A DNA stretch of 61,767 bases from Lentimicrobiaceae bacterium. GTDB taxonomy: Bacteria > Bacteroidota > Bacteroidia > Bacteroidales > JALOCA01. The stretch spans positions 1 to 61,767 of the forward strand of contig JALOCA010000019.1 of the NCBI GenBank assembly GCA_023227965.1. Direction: 5' to 3'. Positions within the stretch are counted from its first letter, which is position 1; every line of letters begins with the position of its first letter. The notes under the pieces were generated by a model. That model had not been told where the DNA came from, made no database searches, and was given only the letters and a program-made list of their open reading frames with translations. Positions 43,248 through 52,841 of this stretch are shown here, piece by piece. A program made the position numbers and the translations under genes.

Positions 43248-44519
43248 TTATAAATCTAACGGTTTTATTTTTGGAATTAATATATGCATTAGGGCGAGAG
43301 CAATAAAATAGCCTAATGATGCTATAAGAAAAGGTATTACATAACCATCCATTCCCAGGTTTTGGAGTAATCCACCAACCAACTGAGCGATCAGCGCTCC
43401 ACCAACAGCGCCTGCAAAACCTCCTATTCCGGTGATCGATGCAGTTGCTTTCCGTGGGAAAATGTCTGACATCAGGCTGAAAATGTTTGCTGACCATCCG
43501 CAATGACCTCCGGCAGCAATTGCAATCAAGGCTACTGCCAACCACATATTATCTACATGAGGAACAAACATTACAGGTAAGGCAAAAGTAGCGCAAATTA
43601 AAAATCCCATCTTTCTTCCCTTGTTCATCGACCAGCCCATTTTAAGGAATTTTGATGATAACCAGCCCAAAAATATCCCACCTGCCCATGAAATGAGATA
43701 TATTGCAAAAAATGGAAGTCCAATCTCTTTTAAATTTAAACCGAATTTCCCATTAAGAAATTTGGCCCCCCAGAACAGATAGAACCACCAGATAGGATCG
43801 GTCAAAAATTTACCAACACCAATACCCCATACTTCCCTCGTTTTCAGTAAAACAGACCAGCTTATTTTTCCGGTAGTTTCATGCTGGCTATCACTGTTAA
43901 TATATTCAAGTTCATCTTTACTGACTAACTTATGGTTTTCAGGTTTTTTGTAAAATAGCAACCATAATAAAATCCATATCCCACTAATTGGCAACGTCCA
44001 GATAAAAGCTGCTCTCCAATCGTTATTAAATGCCGAAACAACAATTGGGATAATAAGTGGAGATGTCAGGGTTCCAACATTAGCTCCCCCGTTGAACAGA
44101 CCAACAGCCAGTGCACGTTCTTTTTTTGGAAACCACTCCGCCACTACTTTATTTGCAACAGGGAAATTACCTGATTGGCCAATGGACAATCCAATGCGGG
44201 CATAAGCAAATCCAATCCAGGTTTTCGCAAAAACAGTAGAAGCCTGGGCTATTGCCCACATTCCTACAGATATGGCATATCCTGCCTTGGTCCCTATTTT
44301 ATCAACAAACACACCCATAATCAGAAAACAAAGTGCATACCCCATCATAAAAGCGGTATTAATATTACCATATTGTTGTTCACTCCAGCCAATGTCTTTT
44401 TGCAGAAATGGAGCCATGATACCCAGGGCAGAACGGTCGAGATACAGCAGAATAGTGGCAAAAAAGAGGAATAATAGAACTACCCATCTAATACCCTGAT
44501 AATTTATTTTCTTTTCCAT
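43248..44519 (-). CDS. MFS transporter, ACS (anion:cation symporter) family
   Basis: 423-aa inner-membrane transporter from ATG 44519, 12 membrane segments. ACS/hexuronate-type features: ILLYLDRSALGIMAPFLQKD in helix 1, GWSEQQYGNINTAFMMGYAL, GIGLSIGQSGNFPVANKVVA and EWFPKKERALAVGLFNGGAN. Likely brings a carboxylated or otherwise anionic sugar derivative into the cytoplasm for the neighbouring UroD-like and dioxygenase proteins. Confidence 0.9.
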   Translation of the reverse strand: MEKKINYQGIRWVVLLFLFFATILLYLDRSALGIMAPFLQKDIGWSEQQYGNINTAFMMGYALCFLIMGVFVDKIGTKAGYAISVGMWAIAQASTVFAKTWIGFAYARIGLSIGQSGNFPVANKVVAEWFPKKERALAVGLFNGGANVGTLTSPLIIPIVVSAFNNDWRAAFIWTLPISGIWILLWLLFYKKPENHKLVSKDELEYINSDSQHETTGKISWSVLLKTREVWGIGVGKFLTDPIWWFYLFWGAKFLNGKFGLNLKEIGLPFFAIYLISWAGGIFLGWLSSKFLKMGWSMNKGRKMGFLICATFALPVMFVPHVDNMWLAVALIAIAAGGHCGWSANIFSLMSDIFPRKATASITGIGGFAGAVGGALIAQLVGGLLQNLGMDGYVIPFLIASLGYFIALALMHILIPKIKPLDL

Positions 44520-44577
44520 TTGATATTGGGAAATAAAGACATGGTGCATTAATGCACACTTATCTGTCGGTAGTAGA

Positions 44578-45375
44578 TTATTTAATTAAGAAATCCGTAT
44601 CTTCTGAAATGCTTCCACCCTTATACTCAAGAATAGCACTATCATGAACTTTTGTAATAGCAGTATACGAAGACTTATTTCCTTCTTTAAAAGGTTTATT
44701 GTCTTTTCTGTTATAGGCAGATATCAGGGACCAGCGAGGCCCGGTACTGTTATTGCGATCTGAACGATGAAGAAGGTTGCTATGGAAAAAAAGCGTATCC
44801 CCGGGATTCATTTCAACATATACAAGTTCCATAACTTTTAATATCTCATCTACCCTTTCCTGGTTTGCCCCAACCTGCTCTCCTGTAAAACCATGTTCTA
44901 TACGTCCTAATTTATGCGAGCCTTTAATTACCTGAAGGCAACCATTCTCTTTATTGGCAGGAGTCAGTGCGGTGAGGACGCTAAGCATATGGGGGAAGAG
45001 GAACCCATCACGATACCAATAGCCATAATCCTGGTGCCACTCCCAGGCGCCACCGACTTTTGGCTCTTTCTGCATTAATTTTGAATGGAAATGCGCCGGT
45101 TCGCCTTCCAGGAACAGTTCTACCCCGTTAACAATCCTTTCTGAACGGGCCAGTAAACTATAAATACTATCATCAAGCGAATACCACAAAGCAAGTTTAG
45201 TTCTCAGCCCTTCCTTATCTCCCCGGTCGTAACTTTTTTTACTGATCACTTCATCATTTATTGCAATACCATACAGCAGTTCGATTTCTTTCGAAGAGAA
45301 CATAGACGATACAAGCAAATAACCATCCTGATCATAATCCTCCTTGTCTTGTTGTGTTAATTTTCTGTAATTCAT
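44578..45375 (-). CDS. Phytanoyl-CoA dioxygenase (PhyH) family protein
   Basis: 265 aa from ATG 45375 (MNYRKLTQQDKEDYDQDGYL). Non-haem Fe(II)/2-oxoglutarate oxygenase: the facial triad is visible as WEWHQDYGYW (His-x-Asp) and FFHSNLLHRSDRN (distal His), with the 2-oxoglutarate Arg in GPRWSLISAYN. Bacterial members oxidise small secondary metabolites or sugar derivatives. Substrate unknown; the operon context suggests a modified sugar. The frame upstream to 45456 overlaps the oxidoreductase and is not used. Confidence 0.88.
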   Translation of the reverse strand: MNYRKLTQQDKEDYDQDGYLLVSSMFSSKEIELLYGIAINDEVISKKSYDRGDKEGLRTKLALWYSLDDSIYSLLARSERIVNGVELFLEGEPAHFHSKLMQKEPKVGGAWEWHQDYGYWYRDGFLFPHMLSVLTALTPANKENGCLQVIKGSHKLGRIEHGFTGEQVGANQERVDEILKVMELVYVEMNPGDTLFFHSNLLHRSDRNNSTGPRWSLISAYNRKDNKPFKEGNKSSYTAITKVHDSAILEYKGGSISEDTDFLIK

Positions 45376-45433
45376 CCTAATTTTTTTAAGCGTTTTGTAT
45401 GATGAGTATCTGTTGTTATTAACAGACAGTATG

Positions 45434-46807
45434 TCAGACATTGTCCGGAACAACAAAAGGTTTTCGATATTGCCGTGTTAGCATTGCATCTGCTTCGGGG
45501 TCATTTATAAACTTCATCTTTACAGGATCAAATTCAAGGCTTTTTCCCAAACGGTAGGAGATATTACCGAGGTGCATCAGTGCGCAGGAATAGAATCCTT
45601 CCCGAATATCCCCTTTGGCAAGTTTTTGGTCATTGGCACGGATTGCATCGATAAAATCTCCATAATGGTCGCCCAGGCCGCTTCCCTTTTCCCCTGCTAC
45701 CCGTTCTTTCCCATAAAATGCCTGCCACTCGTTCACATTTTTGGTCATATATCCTTTTGATCCGTAAAACAGGTTTCCGACCGAATTGTCCGCACTGACC
45801 ATATAGGTATTGCCCGTAGCCTGATTGTTCTCACTGTTAACCCCTTCGCGGTTGGTAATCCAGTGACGTACTTCGAATTGGAGGATTTTCTTCTTATCGC
45901 CACCTCCCTGAGGATTTGGAAACTCGAATACGGCGATCAGGTCATTGGGCGTTTGCTGGTCATCATCGAACATAAAATGGCCACCGGCAGTACTGATCTT
46001 CACAGGCAGGGTTACCCCCAAGCCCCATCGTGCTATATCCATCTCATGTACACCCTGGTTTCCCATATCCCCGTTTCCATAATCCCAATTCCAATGCCAG
46101 TTGTAATGAAACCTGTTTTTAGAGAATGGCCGTTTGGGCGCCGGACCTAACCAAAGGTCATAATCAACCCCGGCGGGTACGGGTTCTTCCGGCGTTTTCC
46201 CTATTGTGTCGCGCCATTTATAGCAAAGCCCTTTGGCCATATATACTTCTCCCAGCTTTCCGTTATGCAAATATTCAGCCATGCTTTGGGCGCACGGGTT
46301 ACTCCGTTGTTCGGCGCCATCCTGGACGATCAGTTTGTATTTTTCTGCGGCCTCAACCAATTTCTGTCCTTCGAAGAAATTATAGCAACATGGTTTTTCA
46401 ACGGATACATGTTTCCCTGCCTGTAGTGCCCATATCGAGGCCAGTGCATGCCAGTGATTGGGTGTTACAATGGAAACGGCATCAATATCTTTATCCTCAT
46501 AAAGCTTCCGCATATCGCCATAAACCTTAGGCTTTGGCAATCCCTTATCGGTGAAATGATTTTTGATCCGCTCATCGAACAGGTTACTATCCACGTCGCA
46601 AAGTGCAATTACTTTTGCCGTTTTCAGGTTGGAATAGCCCGTAATATGGGCCCTGCCTTGTCCCCGGATGCCAACAATCCCAACGTTAACGCGTTCATTT
46701 GCACCAATGATCGAAGCATAAGACTTGGCACTGAACCCTATGCCACCAATGGCTGTTCCGGCAGTTCCCAGTACGCTTTTCCTGATAAAATCTCTTCTTT
46801 TTGTCAT
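45434..46807 (-). CDS. Tat-exported Gfo/Idh/MocA family oxidoreductase
   Basis: 457-aa NAD(P)-dependent sugar dehydrogenase-like protein with a twin-arginine leader (TKRRDFIRKSVLGTAG). Rossmann motif VGIVGIRGQGRAH near residue 43, the lysine motif HVSVEKPCCYN near 130 and the substrate His region NQGVHEMDIARWGLG near 250. The Bacteroidota type with QRSNPCAQSMAEYLHNGKLG is typical of periplasmic members. It overlaps the preceding gene remnant by ATGA and leads the operon of dioxygenase, transporter and UroD-like protein. Confidence 0.9.
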   Translation of the reverse strand: MTKRRDFIRKSVLGTAGTAIGGIGFSAKSYASIIGANERVNVGIVGIRGQGRAHITGYSNLKTAKVIALCDVDSNLFDERIKNHFTDKGLPKPKVYGDMRKLYEDKDIDAVSIVTPNHWHALASIWALQAGKHVSVEKPCCYNFFEGQKLVEAAEKYKLIVQDGAEQRSNPCAQSMAEYLHNGKLGEVYMAKGLCYKWRDTIGKTPEEPVPAGVDYDLWLGPAPKRPFSKNRFHYNWHWNWDYGNGDMGNQGVHEMDIARWGLGVTLPVKISTAGGHFMFDDDQQTPNDLIAVFEFPNPQGGGDKKKILQFEVRHWITNREGVNSENNQATGNTYMVSADNSVGNLFYGSKGYMTKNVNEWQAFYGKERVAGEKGSGLGDHYGDFIDAIRANDQKLAKGDIREGFYSCALMHLGNISYRLGKSLEFDPVKMKFINDPEADAMLTRQYRKPFVVPDNV

Positions 46808-47256
46808 AATGCATTAAATAATTTTTCTATTAACCGGGGCCCATTCTTTCGCTTTGTCCACTCAATGCTTTCCCCAAGTCTGTAAACTATGCCGGCCCCT
46901 GTATTAATAATGGTGGCAATATAATCATCCGTTTGCCGAAAGTCATAATTATCCGCATTTGAAGGGTCTGCTCTGAAATCGCGGAAGATTGTAGTAATAT
47001 CTACCGCATAGGTATGGACCCAGGGAACATCATGTACCCGTACTAACGGTATTTTACATTCCTTAAAAAAATCAGTAAAATCAAGGACTTTCAGGGCACT
47101 AACAGGACCAAGATTGCCTCCATGCAATGGACGGATTATACCAATATTTTTATTCATATTGATATTGACAATTGACTTTGTTTGTACTGACTTCTGTGCA
47201 ATACTAATTTCAGATATTGTGAGAAGGAGAAGAATAAGAACTTTTATTATTTTCAT
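46804..47256 (-). pseudogene. GH39-like N-terminal fragment
   Basis: A 150-aa frame from ATG 47256 has a Sec leader (VLILLLLTISEISIAQ), then IIRPLHGGNLGPVSALKVLD, KIPLVRVHDVPWVHTYAVDI and IVYRLGESIEWTKRKN. This is the N-terminal section of a GH39-like TIM-barrel enzyme (R-x-HD motif), cut off before either catalytic Glu. The last residues (GPRLIEKLFNAL) do not fit the family. It ends in ATGA overlap with the oxidoreductase start. Confidence 0.65.
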
Positions 47257-47287
47257 TGAATTTCTCTTTTTAAATATTAAAAATGTT

Positions 47288-47550
47288 TTAGAAATTAGGC
47301 CCGGGTACATCCCACCATACACGGGTACCTCCATTATCCGGCCCACCTAACAGTGTTATGGCTTTTTCTACCTCTGCCTTATTGTTAGTATATTCCAATA
47401 AAGGATATGGCTCTCTGCGTATTTGTATAGCGGTGCTGATTGTTCCATTGCTGTAATTCTGACTTTCTGTAACCGGGAAAAGTTTAGGATAGCCTGTTCT
47501 GCGAAAATTTGCCCATGCTTCTGTACCATCCGGAAAATTACATCAGCATT
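47288..47550 (-). pseudogene. SusD/RagB-like C-terminal remnant
   Basis: One reading frame gives PDGTEAWANFRRTGYPKLFP, then IQIRREPYPLLEYTNNKAEV and LLGGPDNGGTRVWWDVPGPN followed by a stop. This is the end of a SusD-like outer-membrane lipoprotein of the SusD-like_2 type. Upstream the frame is broken by stops, so only about 85 codons remain. Confidence 0.72.
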
Positions 47551-47650
47551 ATTATGCATCAGAGATCCTGTCTTTAAACCTATATGACTGGAAGCAATAC
47601 CTTGAATTCGCAGGCAACTACGCAAGGTAATACTGGTAAAAAAAAATACA

Positions 47651-49207
47651 CTATTTTCCACCAGTATTGGTTATTCTTTTTTCCCATCCAACCGGCGCAT
47701 CAATGTCCAAATTTTTAACTTCCTTTCCAAAAAAGAAAACATCCGCCCCCGAGTTATTAATTTTGGCAATGTTCTTTATCTGCAGCCCATCCACATCTAC
47801 TGCTATTACCGGTACACGGGGATCTGTTTTTTTAAAACCAAGCATCAATCCGTTAATCTGAACGTTTTTAGCATGCCGGATAAAGAACCCTGATGAAGGC
47901 AGGTTCTTCCATACCGTAGGCTGCGGATATCCTTTCTCATCTTCTTTTACATCCTCCGCCTTAGCGATAAAACCCTCCTTCTCTGCCTCTCCATCATTAT
48001 ACAATTGAATGTTCGACAGCGATACATTCTCTACATAATATCCAGGAACAGCCGTAATGGAAGAAGAGTAATTTCCGGTGTTACAGGCCGTCACATTGCT
48101 GATAGCAATATTCCGCATTTGACCCATGGGAGGCTCAGGCGCTTCAGCTATATGTTTTCTGGCCCGGTTCCCCAGTCTGATATAGATCGGGCAAGCGGTA
48201 CCTTCAATACTCACATTACTGATAGTTATCCCTTCCATCAAACCGCCATCTACAATCTCAAGGGAAATTCCGGTAATTCCGCCTTTTAAACCATAAATAG
48301 GTGTTCTCATATTCCGGCTTGGCTTAATGACACAATTGGAGATAGAGATATTCTTAAACCCTCCGGTTGACTCGGTTCCTGCTTTAATCGCATTACAAAA
48401 GCTGGAAACCACGCAGTTGGTGATCACAACATCCCCGGTTAGCGCGGCTCCTGTACTTTTTAAGGTAATGCCATCGTCATCAGTATCCAGAATAGAATTG
48501 GAGAGTATGAATCTTCTGCATCCATCAATATCAATAGCATCATTATTCCGGTTGGAATGATTATAAACTTCTATCCGGTCAACGATCACGTCCTCACAAT
48601 TCAGATAATGCTGGTTCCACAGCCCGGAGTTAAGCAATTTAATCCCCTGTACCCGGATATATTTACATGAAATAAACAAAATATTACGCGGACGCCCGTC
48701 CCGGTCACCGCCTAAAAGGTTGGGATCGGGCTTTTGTTGTGCCCCGTTACCATCAATAGTACCTGATCCTGTAATAGCGATATTTTTAGCCCCTTCGGCA
48801 TAAATTAGCGCATGCCAGCCGCCGGGGTCTTTTTGAGAGCGGAACACAGGTTGCGGCTGCCGGGGGAAATCCTTTGATTCAGCGCTGGCAAGAAGCGTCG
48901 CTGCAATCTCCAGATGCAATTCTACATTATCTTTCATAATGATAGTCCCTGATTTGAACGTGCCCGTGGGTATGATCACCCTGCCGCCGCCATCCCTGAA
49001 GCATTTATCAATCGCTTTATTGATGGCCTCAGTGTTTATAAATGTTACGCCCGGTTTAGCGCCGAAGTTTGTGATCAGGTAATCTTTAGCCAAAGCGGAA
49101 TGCGCTGCCAGGCATAACAAAAAAACACCTGTTATTTTTCGGCTTAGTTTAATTACACTCAATAATCGCGGAGATGTACATCCCGGAATGGTAACGTTCT
49201 TCATCAT
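47651..49207 (-). CDS. Secreted GH28 polygalacturonase-like enzyme
   Basis: 518-aa exported right-handed beta-helix hydrolase (leader TGVFLLCLAAHSALA). It opens with YLITNFGAKPGVTFINTEAI, GGGRVIIPTGTFKSGTIIM. The catalytic region has NNDAIDIDGC and DTDDDGITLKS, giving the three Asp; the usual HG appears as CNAIKAGTES and the RIK motif is not obvious. This pattern occurs in Bacteroidota GH28 enzymes acting on pectic galacturonate or related sugars. It is one of the more intact enzymes of the locus. Confidence 0.87.
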   Translation of the reverse strand: MMKNVTIPGCTSPRLLSVIKLSRKITGVFLLCLAAHSALAKDYLITNFGAKPGVTFINTEAINKAIDKCFRDGGGRVIIPTGTFKSGTIIMKDNVELHLEIAATLLASAESKDFPRQPQPVFRSQKDPGGWHALIYAEGAKNIAITGSGTIDGNGAQQKPDPNLLGGDRDGRPRNILFISCKYIRVQGIKLLNSGLWNQHYLNCEDVIVDRIEVYNHSNRNNDAIDIDGCRRFILSNSILDTDDDGITLKSTGAALTGDVVITNCVVSSFCNAIKAGTESTGGFKNISISNCVIKPSRNMRTPIYGLKGGITGISLEIVDGGLMEGITISNVSIEGTACPIYIRLGNRARKHIAEAPEPPMGQMRNIAISNVTACNTGNYSSSITAVPGYYVENVSLSNIQLYNDGEAEKEGFIAKAEDVKEDEKGYPQPTVWKNLPSSGFFIRHAKNVQINGLMLGFKKTDPRVPVIAVDVDGLQIKNIAKINNSGADVFFFGKEVKNLDIDAPVGWEKRITNTGGK

Positions 49208-49249
49208 CTTATTCTTTTCTTTTTATTTTGCTCGATATTAATTAGGCTT

Positions 49250-49376
49250 ATCTACTGCACTCCCCCCACCACCATCTGGCCCAGGGTTTAGCTGTTTTGG
49301 TAATTGCGGGCCATTGAATTTGTGCATGCGATGAAACCAAACATGCTGCTAAAAATGCAGCCAGTGTAATTTTTTT
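49250..49376 (-). pseudogene. N-terminal relic of a GH106-like gene
   Basis: The minus strand reads ITLAAFLAACLVSSHAQIQW, then PAITKTAKPWARWWW, as in the intact gene at 50040-52784. A one-base loss turned ATGAAAAAA into ATAAAAAAA, removing the start codon, and a frame change after WWW is followed by GSAVDKPN and a stop. Nothing else of the enzyme is left. Confidence 0.75.
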
Positions 49377-49403
49377 ATACTATTTATTGTTACCAGCATT
49401 ATA
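49281..49403. repeat. Direct repeat, copy A (123 bp)
   Basis: Matches 52686-52809 with two substitutions and a one-base deletion. It covers the start of the GH106-like gene and its upstream spacer. Confidence 0.9.
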
Positions 49404-49919
49404 GTGGGTATTACTGTTTGGTAATGCTTTAAGTATAGCGCCATTCTCCATTTTCAGGGTCATATTACTTTTTAGATTGAGCAAAGTAACCGCGTTAATC
49501 ATATAGGTGCCGTCAGGTATTAACACGGTTCCGCCGGGGGCAACCTGATCTATGGCTGCTTGGATCGCCCCTGTGTCATCGGTACTACCATTACCTGTTG
49601 CTCCCGTACTCTTCACATCGGCATTAGTAACCTGCATAGCCTTAAAGTTTGCCGTGATATTTTTATTCGCATTCATGGTAACCGGTAATGTACTTGTGGA
49701 GCCCGTAACATCTCTGCTCCATGATGTAAATGGCGTTGCAGTTAGCTGTACTATAGCTCCACTATCGTATGCTGCCATGTTCGGATTTTTGACAACAGTT
49801 CCGCTTCTTGCTGTTACATTTAATGTATAGGTCCTTGCAACGGAATTCGTTTTTTTGCACTCGGCAAATAAGGCACCCGGCGCTAGGACAAGAATCGCTA
49901 ATAACTTAAGTATTTTCAT
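49380..49919 (-). pseudogene. Truncated duplicate of the beta-helix protein gene
   Basis: 179-aa frame nearly repeating the first half of the 52842-54080 product: leader, TYTLNVTARSGTVVKNPNMA, TMNANKNITANF, VKSTGATGNGSTDDTGAIQA and NMTLKMENGAILKALPN. It lost five codons (GYT region) in the first domain. It ends in NAGNNK where it was joined to the GH106-like upstream region. The beta-helix is nearly all missing. Confidence 0.8.
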
Positions 49920-50039
49920 TTTTTTTTAATTTTAATATGTAAATTACCGTAACCTTCGATTAGGCTCAGGTTGAGGATGATATTTAATTACAGTAGTTTA
50001 TCTGTTTCGCAATGCATCTATGCCAAATCCGCAATGTAT

Positions 50040-52784
50040 TCATGGCTCTTTTGCTGTAAAGGGGGTTAAATAAATTTCTGATAATAGGCCTGAATCCTCA
50101 GGTTTTTTGTTTGAAGCGTCAAATGGCTGATAGCGGATATTAACAAAATTAATTTCGTGATAATTCTTCCATTTCCCTCCATCCCTGTCTAATTGAATAA
50201 TCCGGTTGAATGAGAGGTTGGTCACCTCTATTTCAATGGTATTTTTTTCCTGGATAATCCCTGCTGGAATCATTATTTTGTTTGGCAAACACCAAACTAA
50301 TCCTAAATCTTTGCCATTAATTTTAACCCTTGCAGTTTCACGGACATTGCCTAAATCGAGCAAAAATCCTTTGGCTGAAAGAAGCTCAGCAGAAACTTCG
50401 AATGAGTTTGAGTAAATTGCTTTGCCGCTAAAGGTTTCGTATTTACCTCCTAAAGCTGTCCAGGATCCAGGATGCTGAAGGGTAACAGGGGCCGGAATTT
50501 CAGGGGCTCCCTGCGTGGGCCTTAACAACCATTCGCCTTTAATCTCCTGTTTGTTCGTTTCGTCAGCTTTCAGGTATCCCCATTTTTGTTTTTTTATCTT
50601 TTTGTTAGTACATGTAAGAATACATGATTGACCGGGATACAGTTGCAAATAAATTTCGGTCCCTGTTTTGGTATTTCTTATGGTAGCATTGCCACGCCTT
50701 TCGTTTATCGGATCGTAAATTTCGATAGCTTTCGATTGGGTAGCCAGTTGCACCCAGTCTTCGCTGAACCTGTCCGACAGGTTGGCAATGAAATAGAAGG
50801 TACTGTCTCCGGATTGTTTACGGACAAATTCAAGTCCTTTGCGGACCATTTCCTCTGCATAAATCCTTTTTCCCGGCAGTGATTCAAGCAATTGCGATGT
50901 TACCTGAACATTGGAAGGAAGCAGGAGCATATCATTTCTTATAGCTGCAACTAAAGCTTTTCTCTTTTCAAAATCAAACAATCCCGGAACATCGGCAGGG
51001 ATATCCTTTTCGAAAAGAATGGTGGCCCCTTTTCGGGCCAAATCCCGTAGCCGGGTTAAGGTCTCTAACGGAATGTGTTCAATGGAGGGCACTACAATCA
51101 CTTTGTACCCGGCTTTTCCTGAAACCAACGTTTTCCCCTCTACATTCAGTCCTGCAATCATTCGATCGGAAATATAATCGAAGGTGTAGCCATTGGCCCA
51201 AAGGCGTTGAGCCAAGTAGCCAAATGGGGAACTTTGGAGCCAGTCCTTTGTATTATGGACACCATTCAAGCTAATAATGAGTTCCGACTTTTGCTTCTTC
51301 CACATATCATGCACAGGAAAATACAGCAAGATGTCATTATCCTGTTTCGTATGTTGCAATATCGTTTGGCATTTTGAAATATATCCGGTCAAGGCCGGCA
51401 ACTCATTCCAAAAGTGTGACGAAGGGCCGTAATTGGTTGAAGCATAGAACAGCCTTCCCGGAAAGGGTTTTTCTTTGGGTGAATAAGTTGTTCCGTGGAA
51501 AAACACATGATTGATCCCGGAGACAAATAACTCGTCTATTTGTGGTTTTATTTGCGAAAGCGACACTTTGAAATGATCGCCCAACCATGTCGTAGTTTCC
51601 GAACTTACTAATTTGCGTCCTCCCACATGTGCTGCTGATGAAGCAAATTTCATTGTAAGTGGATTTGGCCGACCGAACCTGTCCTCTTCATAATCGGCAT
51701 CTTGTCTAAGGCCAGGGATTAAAAACCCGCTTGCACCAAAAGCCTCTGTTTCGGGTATGTCGGCCAAAGCATAAAGATCAAGCAAATTACCGGGTGAACC
51801 ATGCGCCTGGTTTCGGGTTATCATTCCCATTTCATGGCTTTTTTTGACCCAATTCTTTGTGAATCTGTCATACAATAGATCGGATATTGTCTCACAATAG
51901 TCTGTAACCACCCGCTGCCTCATTTCTACATTGCTTGTATCAGCCAGGTAATTTATATAAGGCAGAAGATCATATCCTCTTCGTTTCCTGAACTCCGGCA
52001 AAAAATCGGGAGTCCAGTTGGCGCCGTAAACTTCATACGAGTCGTTATAAAACGAACGAACGTTCCCCTTTTCAATTCCAGCCTGGTTAAACGCATCTTC
52101 AAACGTTTTCATGTAATTTAAAATAGAGCTGTCATTAAAATAATCAATGACCAGCCCTTCCCCTCCCGGCGCTGCGCGTTTCACTTTTTGTTGTGTAAAG
52201 CTTTGAAATGCAGCATAGACTTTCCATGTTTTTTGAACCTCTCCCCAATGAATTAAACCATCGGAATCCACCCGGGGAGTAATATCCACATAATTCCCCT
52301 TTTCATCGTATGCAGCCAACGCTAACAAATTTGTATTATCATTCGTTTTCTGGTAGTCTCGTACATTTGCATGGTCTTTGATTTTAACTGCTTTCACATA
52401 GAATACTTTTGCCGCATCCCCGGGCGATACATTGGGGCCGCCAAAAGGCCAGCCTGTACCGGCAGTCATATCAACCCCCATTCCCAAACGTTTGGCTTCA
52501 TTGGCAGTGTGTTTTAGTAGCTCCATCCATTCGGGAGAAAGATACTTTACAAAATTGTGCTCATCTCCCTTTTCCCCATAAATAGGGATGATGTGTACGC
52601 CTCCAATCCCGACAGTATGCAAATCTTCAAGGTTTTGGGTTATTCCCTGCCTGGTTACCGAGCTTCCCATCCACCACCAGTAAGTCCAGGGTTTAGCTGT
52701 TTTGGTAATTGCGGGCCATTGAATTTGTGCATGCGATGAAACCAAACATGCTACTAAAAATGCAACCAGTGTAATTTTTTTCAT
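50040..52784 (-). CDS. Secreted GH106-like alpha-L-rhamnosidase
   Basis: 914 aa from ATG 52784 with a Sec leader (LVAFLVACLVSSHAQ); no lipobox Cys at the cleavage site. Family blocks: KPWTYWWWMGSSVTRQGITQ, LHTVGIGGVHIIPIYG, DMTAGTGWPFGGP, RSFYNDSYEVYGANWTPDFL, ETEAFGASGFLIP and HVFFHGTTYSPKEKPFPG. The C-terminal sandwich has NVRETARVKINGKDLGLVWC. It belongs to a different branch from the two lipoprotein paralogues in this window. Its promoter region and start were duplicated at 49281-49403. Confidence 0.88.
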   Translation of the reverse strand: MKKITLVAFLVACLVSSHAQIQWPAITKTAKPWTYWWWMGSSVTRQGITQNLEDLHTVGIGGVHIIPIYGEKGDEHNFVKYLSPEWMELLKHTANEAKRLGMGVDMTAGTGWPFGGPNVSPGDAAKVFYVKAVKIKDHANVRDYQKTNDNTNLLALAAYDEKGNYVDITPRVDSDGLIHWGEVQKTWKVYAAFQSFTQQKVKRAAPGGEGLVIDYFNDSSILNYMKTFEDAFNQAGIEKGNVRSFYNDSYEVYGANWTPDFLPEFRKRRGYDLLPYINYLADTSNVEMRQRVVTDYCETISDLLYDRFTKNWVKKSHEMGMITRNQAHGSPGNLLDLYALADIPETEAFGASGFLIPGLRQDADYEEDRFGRPNPLTMKFASSAAHVGGRKLVSSETTTWLGDHFKVSLSQIKPQIDELFVSGINHVFFHGTTYSPKEKPFPGRLFYASTNYGPSSHFWNELPALTGYISKCQTILQHTKQDNDILLYFPVHDMWKKQKSELIISLNGVHNTKDWLQSSPFGYLAQRLWANGYTFDYISDRMIAGLNVEGKTLVSGKAGYKVIVVPSIEHIPLETLTRLRDLARKGATILFEKDIPADVPGLFDFEKRKALVAAIRNDMLLLPSNVQVTSQLLESLPGKRIYAEEMVRKGLEFVRKQSGDSTFYFIANLSDRFSEDWVQLATQSKAIEIYDPINERRGNATIRNTKTGTEIYLQLYPGQSCILTCTNKKIKKQKWGYLKADETNKQEIKGEWLLRPTQGAPEIPAPVTLQHPGSWTALGGKYETFSGKAIYSNSFEVSAELLSAKGFLLDLGNVRETARVKINGKDLGLVWCLPNKIMIPAGIIQEKNTIEIEVTNLSFNRIIQLDRDGGKWKNYHEINFVNIRYQPFDASNKKPEDSGLLSEIYLTPFTAKEP

Positions 52785-52809
52785 ACTATTTATTGTTACC
52801 AGCATTATA
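52686..52809. repeat. Direct repeat, copy B (124 bp)
   Basis: The intact partner of 49281-49403, covering the spacer and first 33 codons of the GH106-like gene. Confidence 0.9.
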
Positions 52810-52841
52810 TTTTTTTTCTGCAAAAGGGGTTCAGAAAGATT

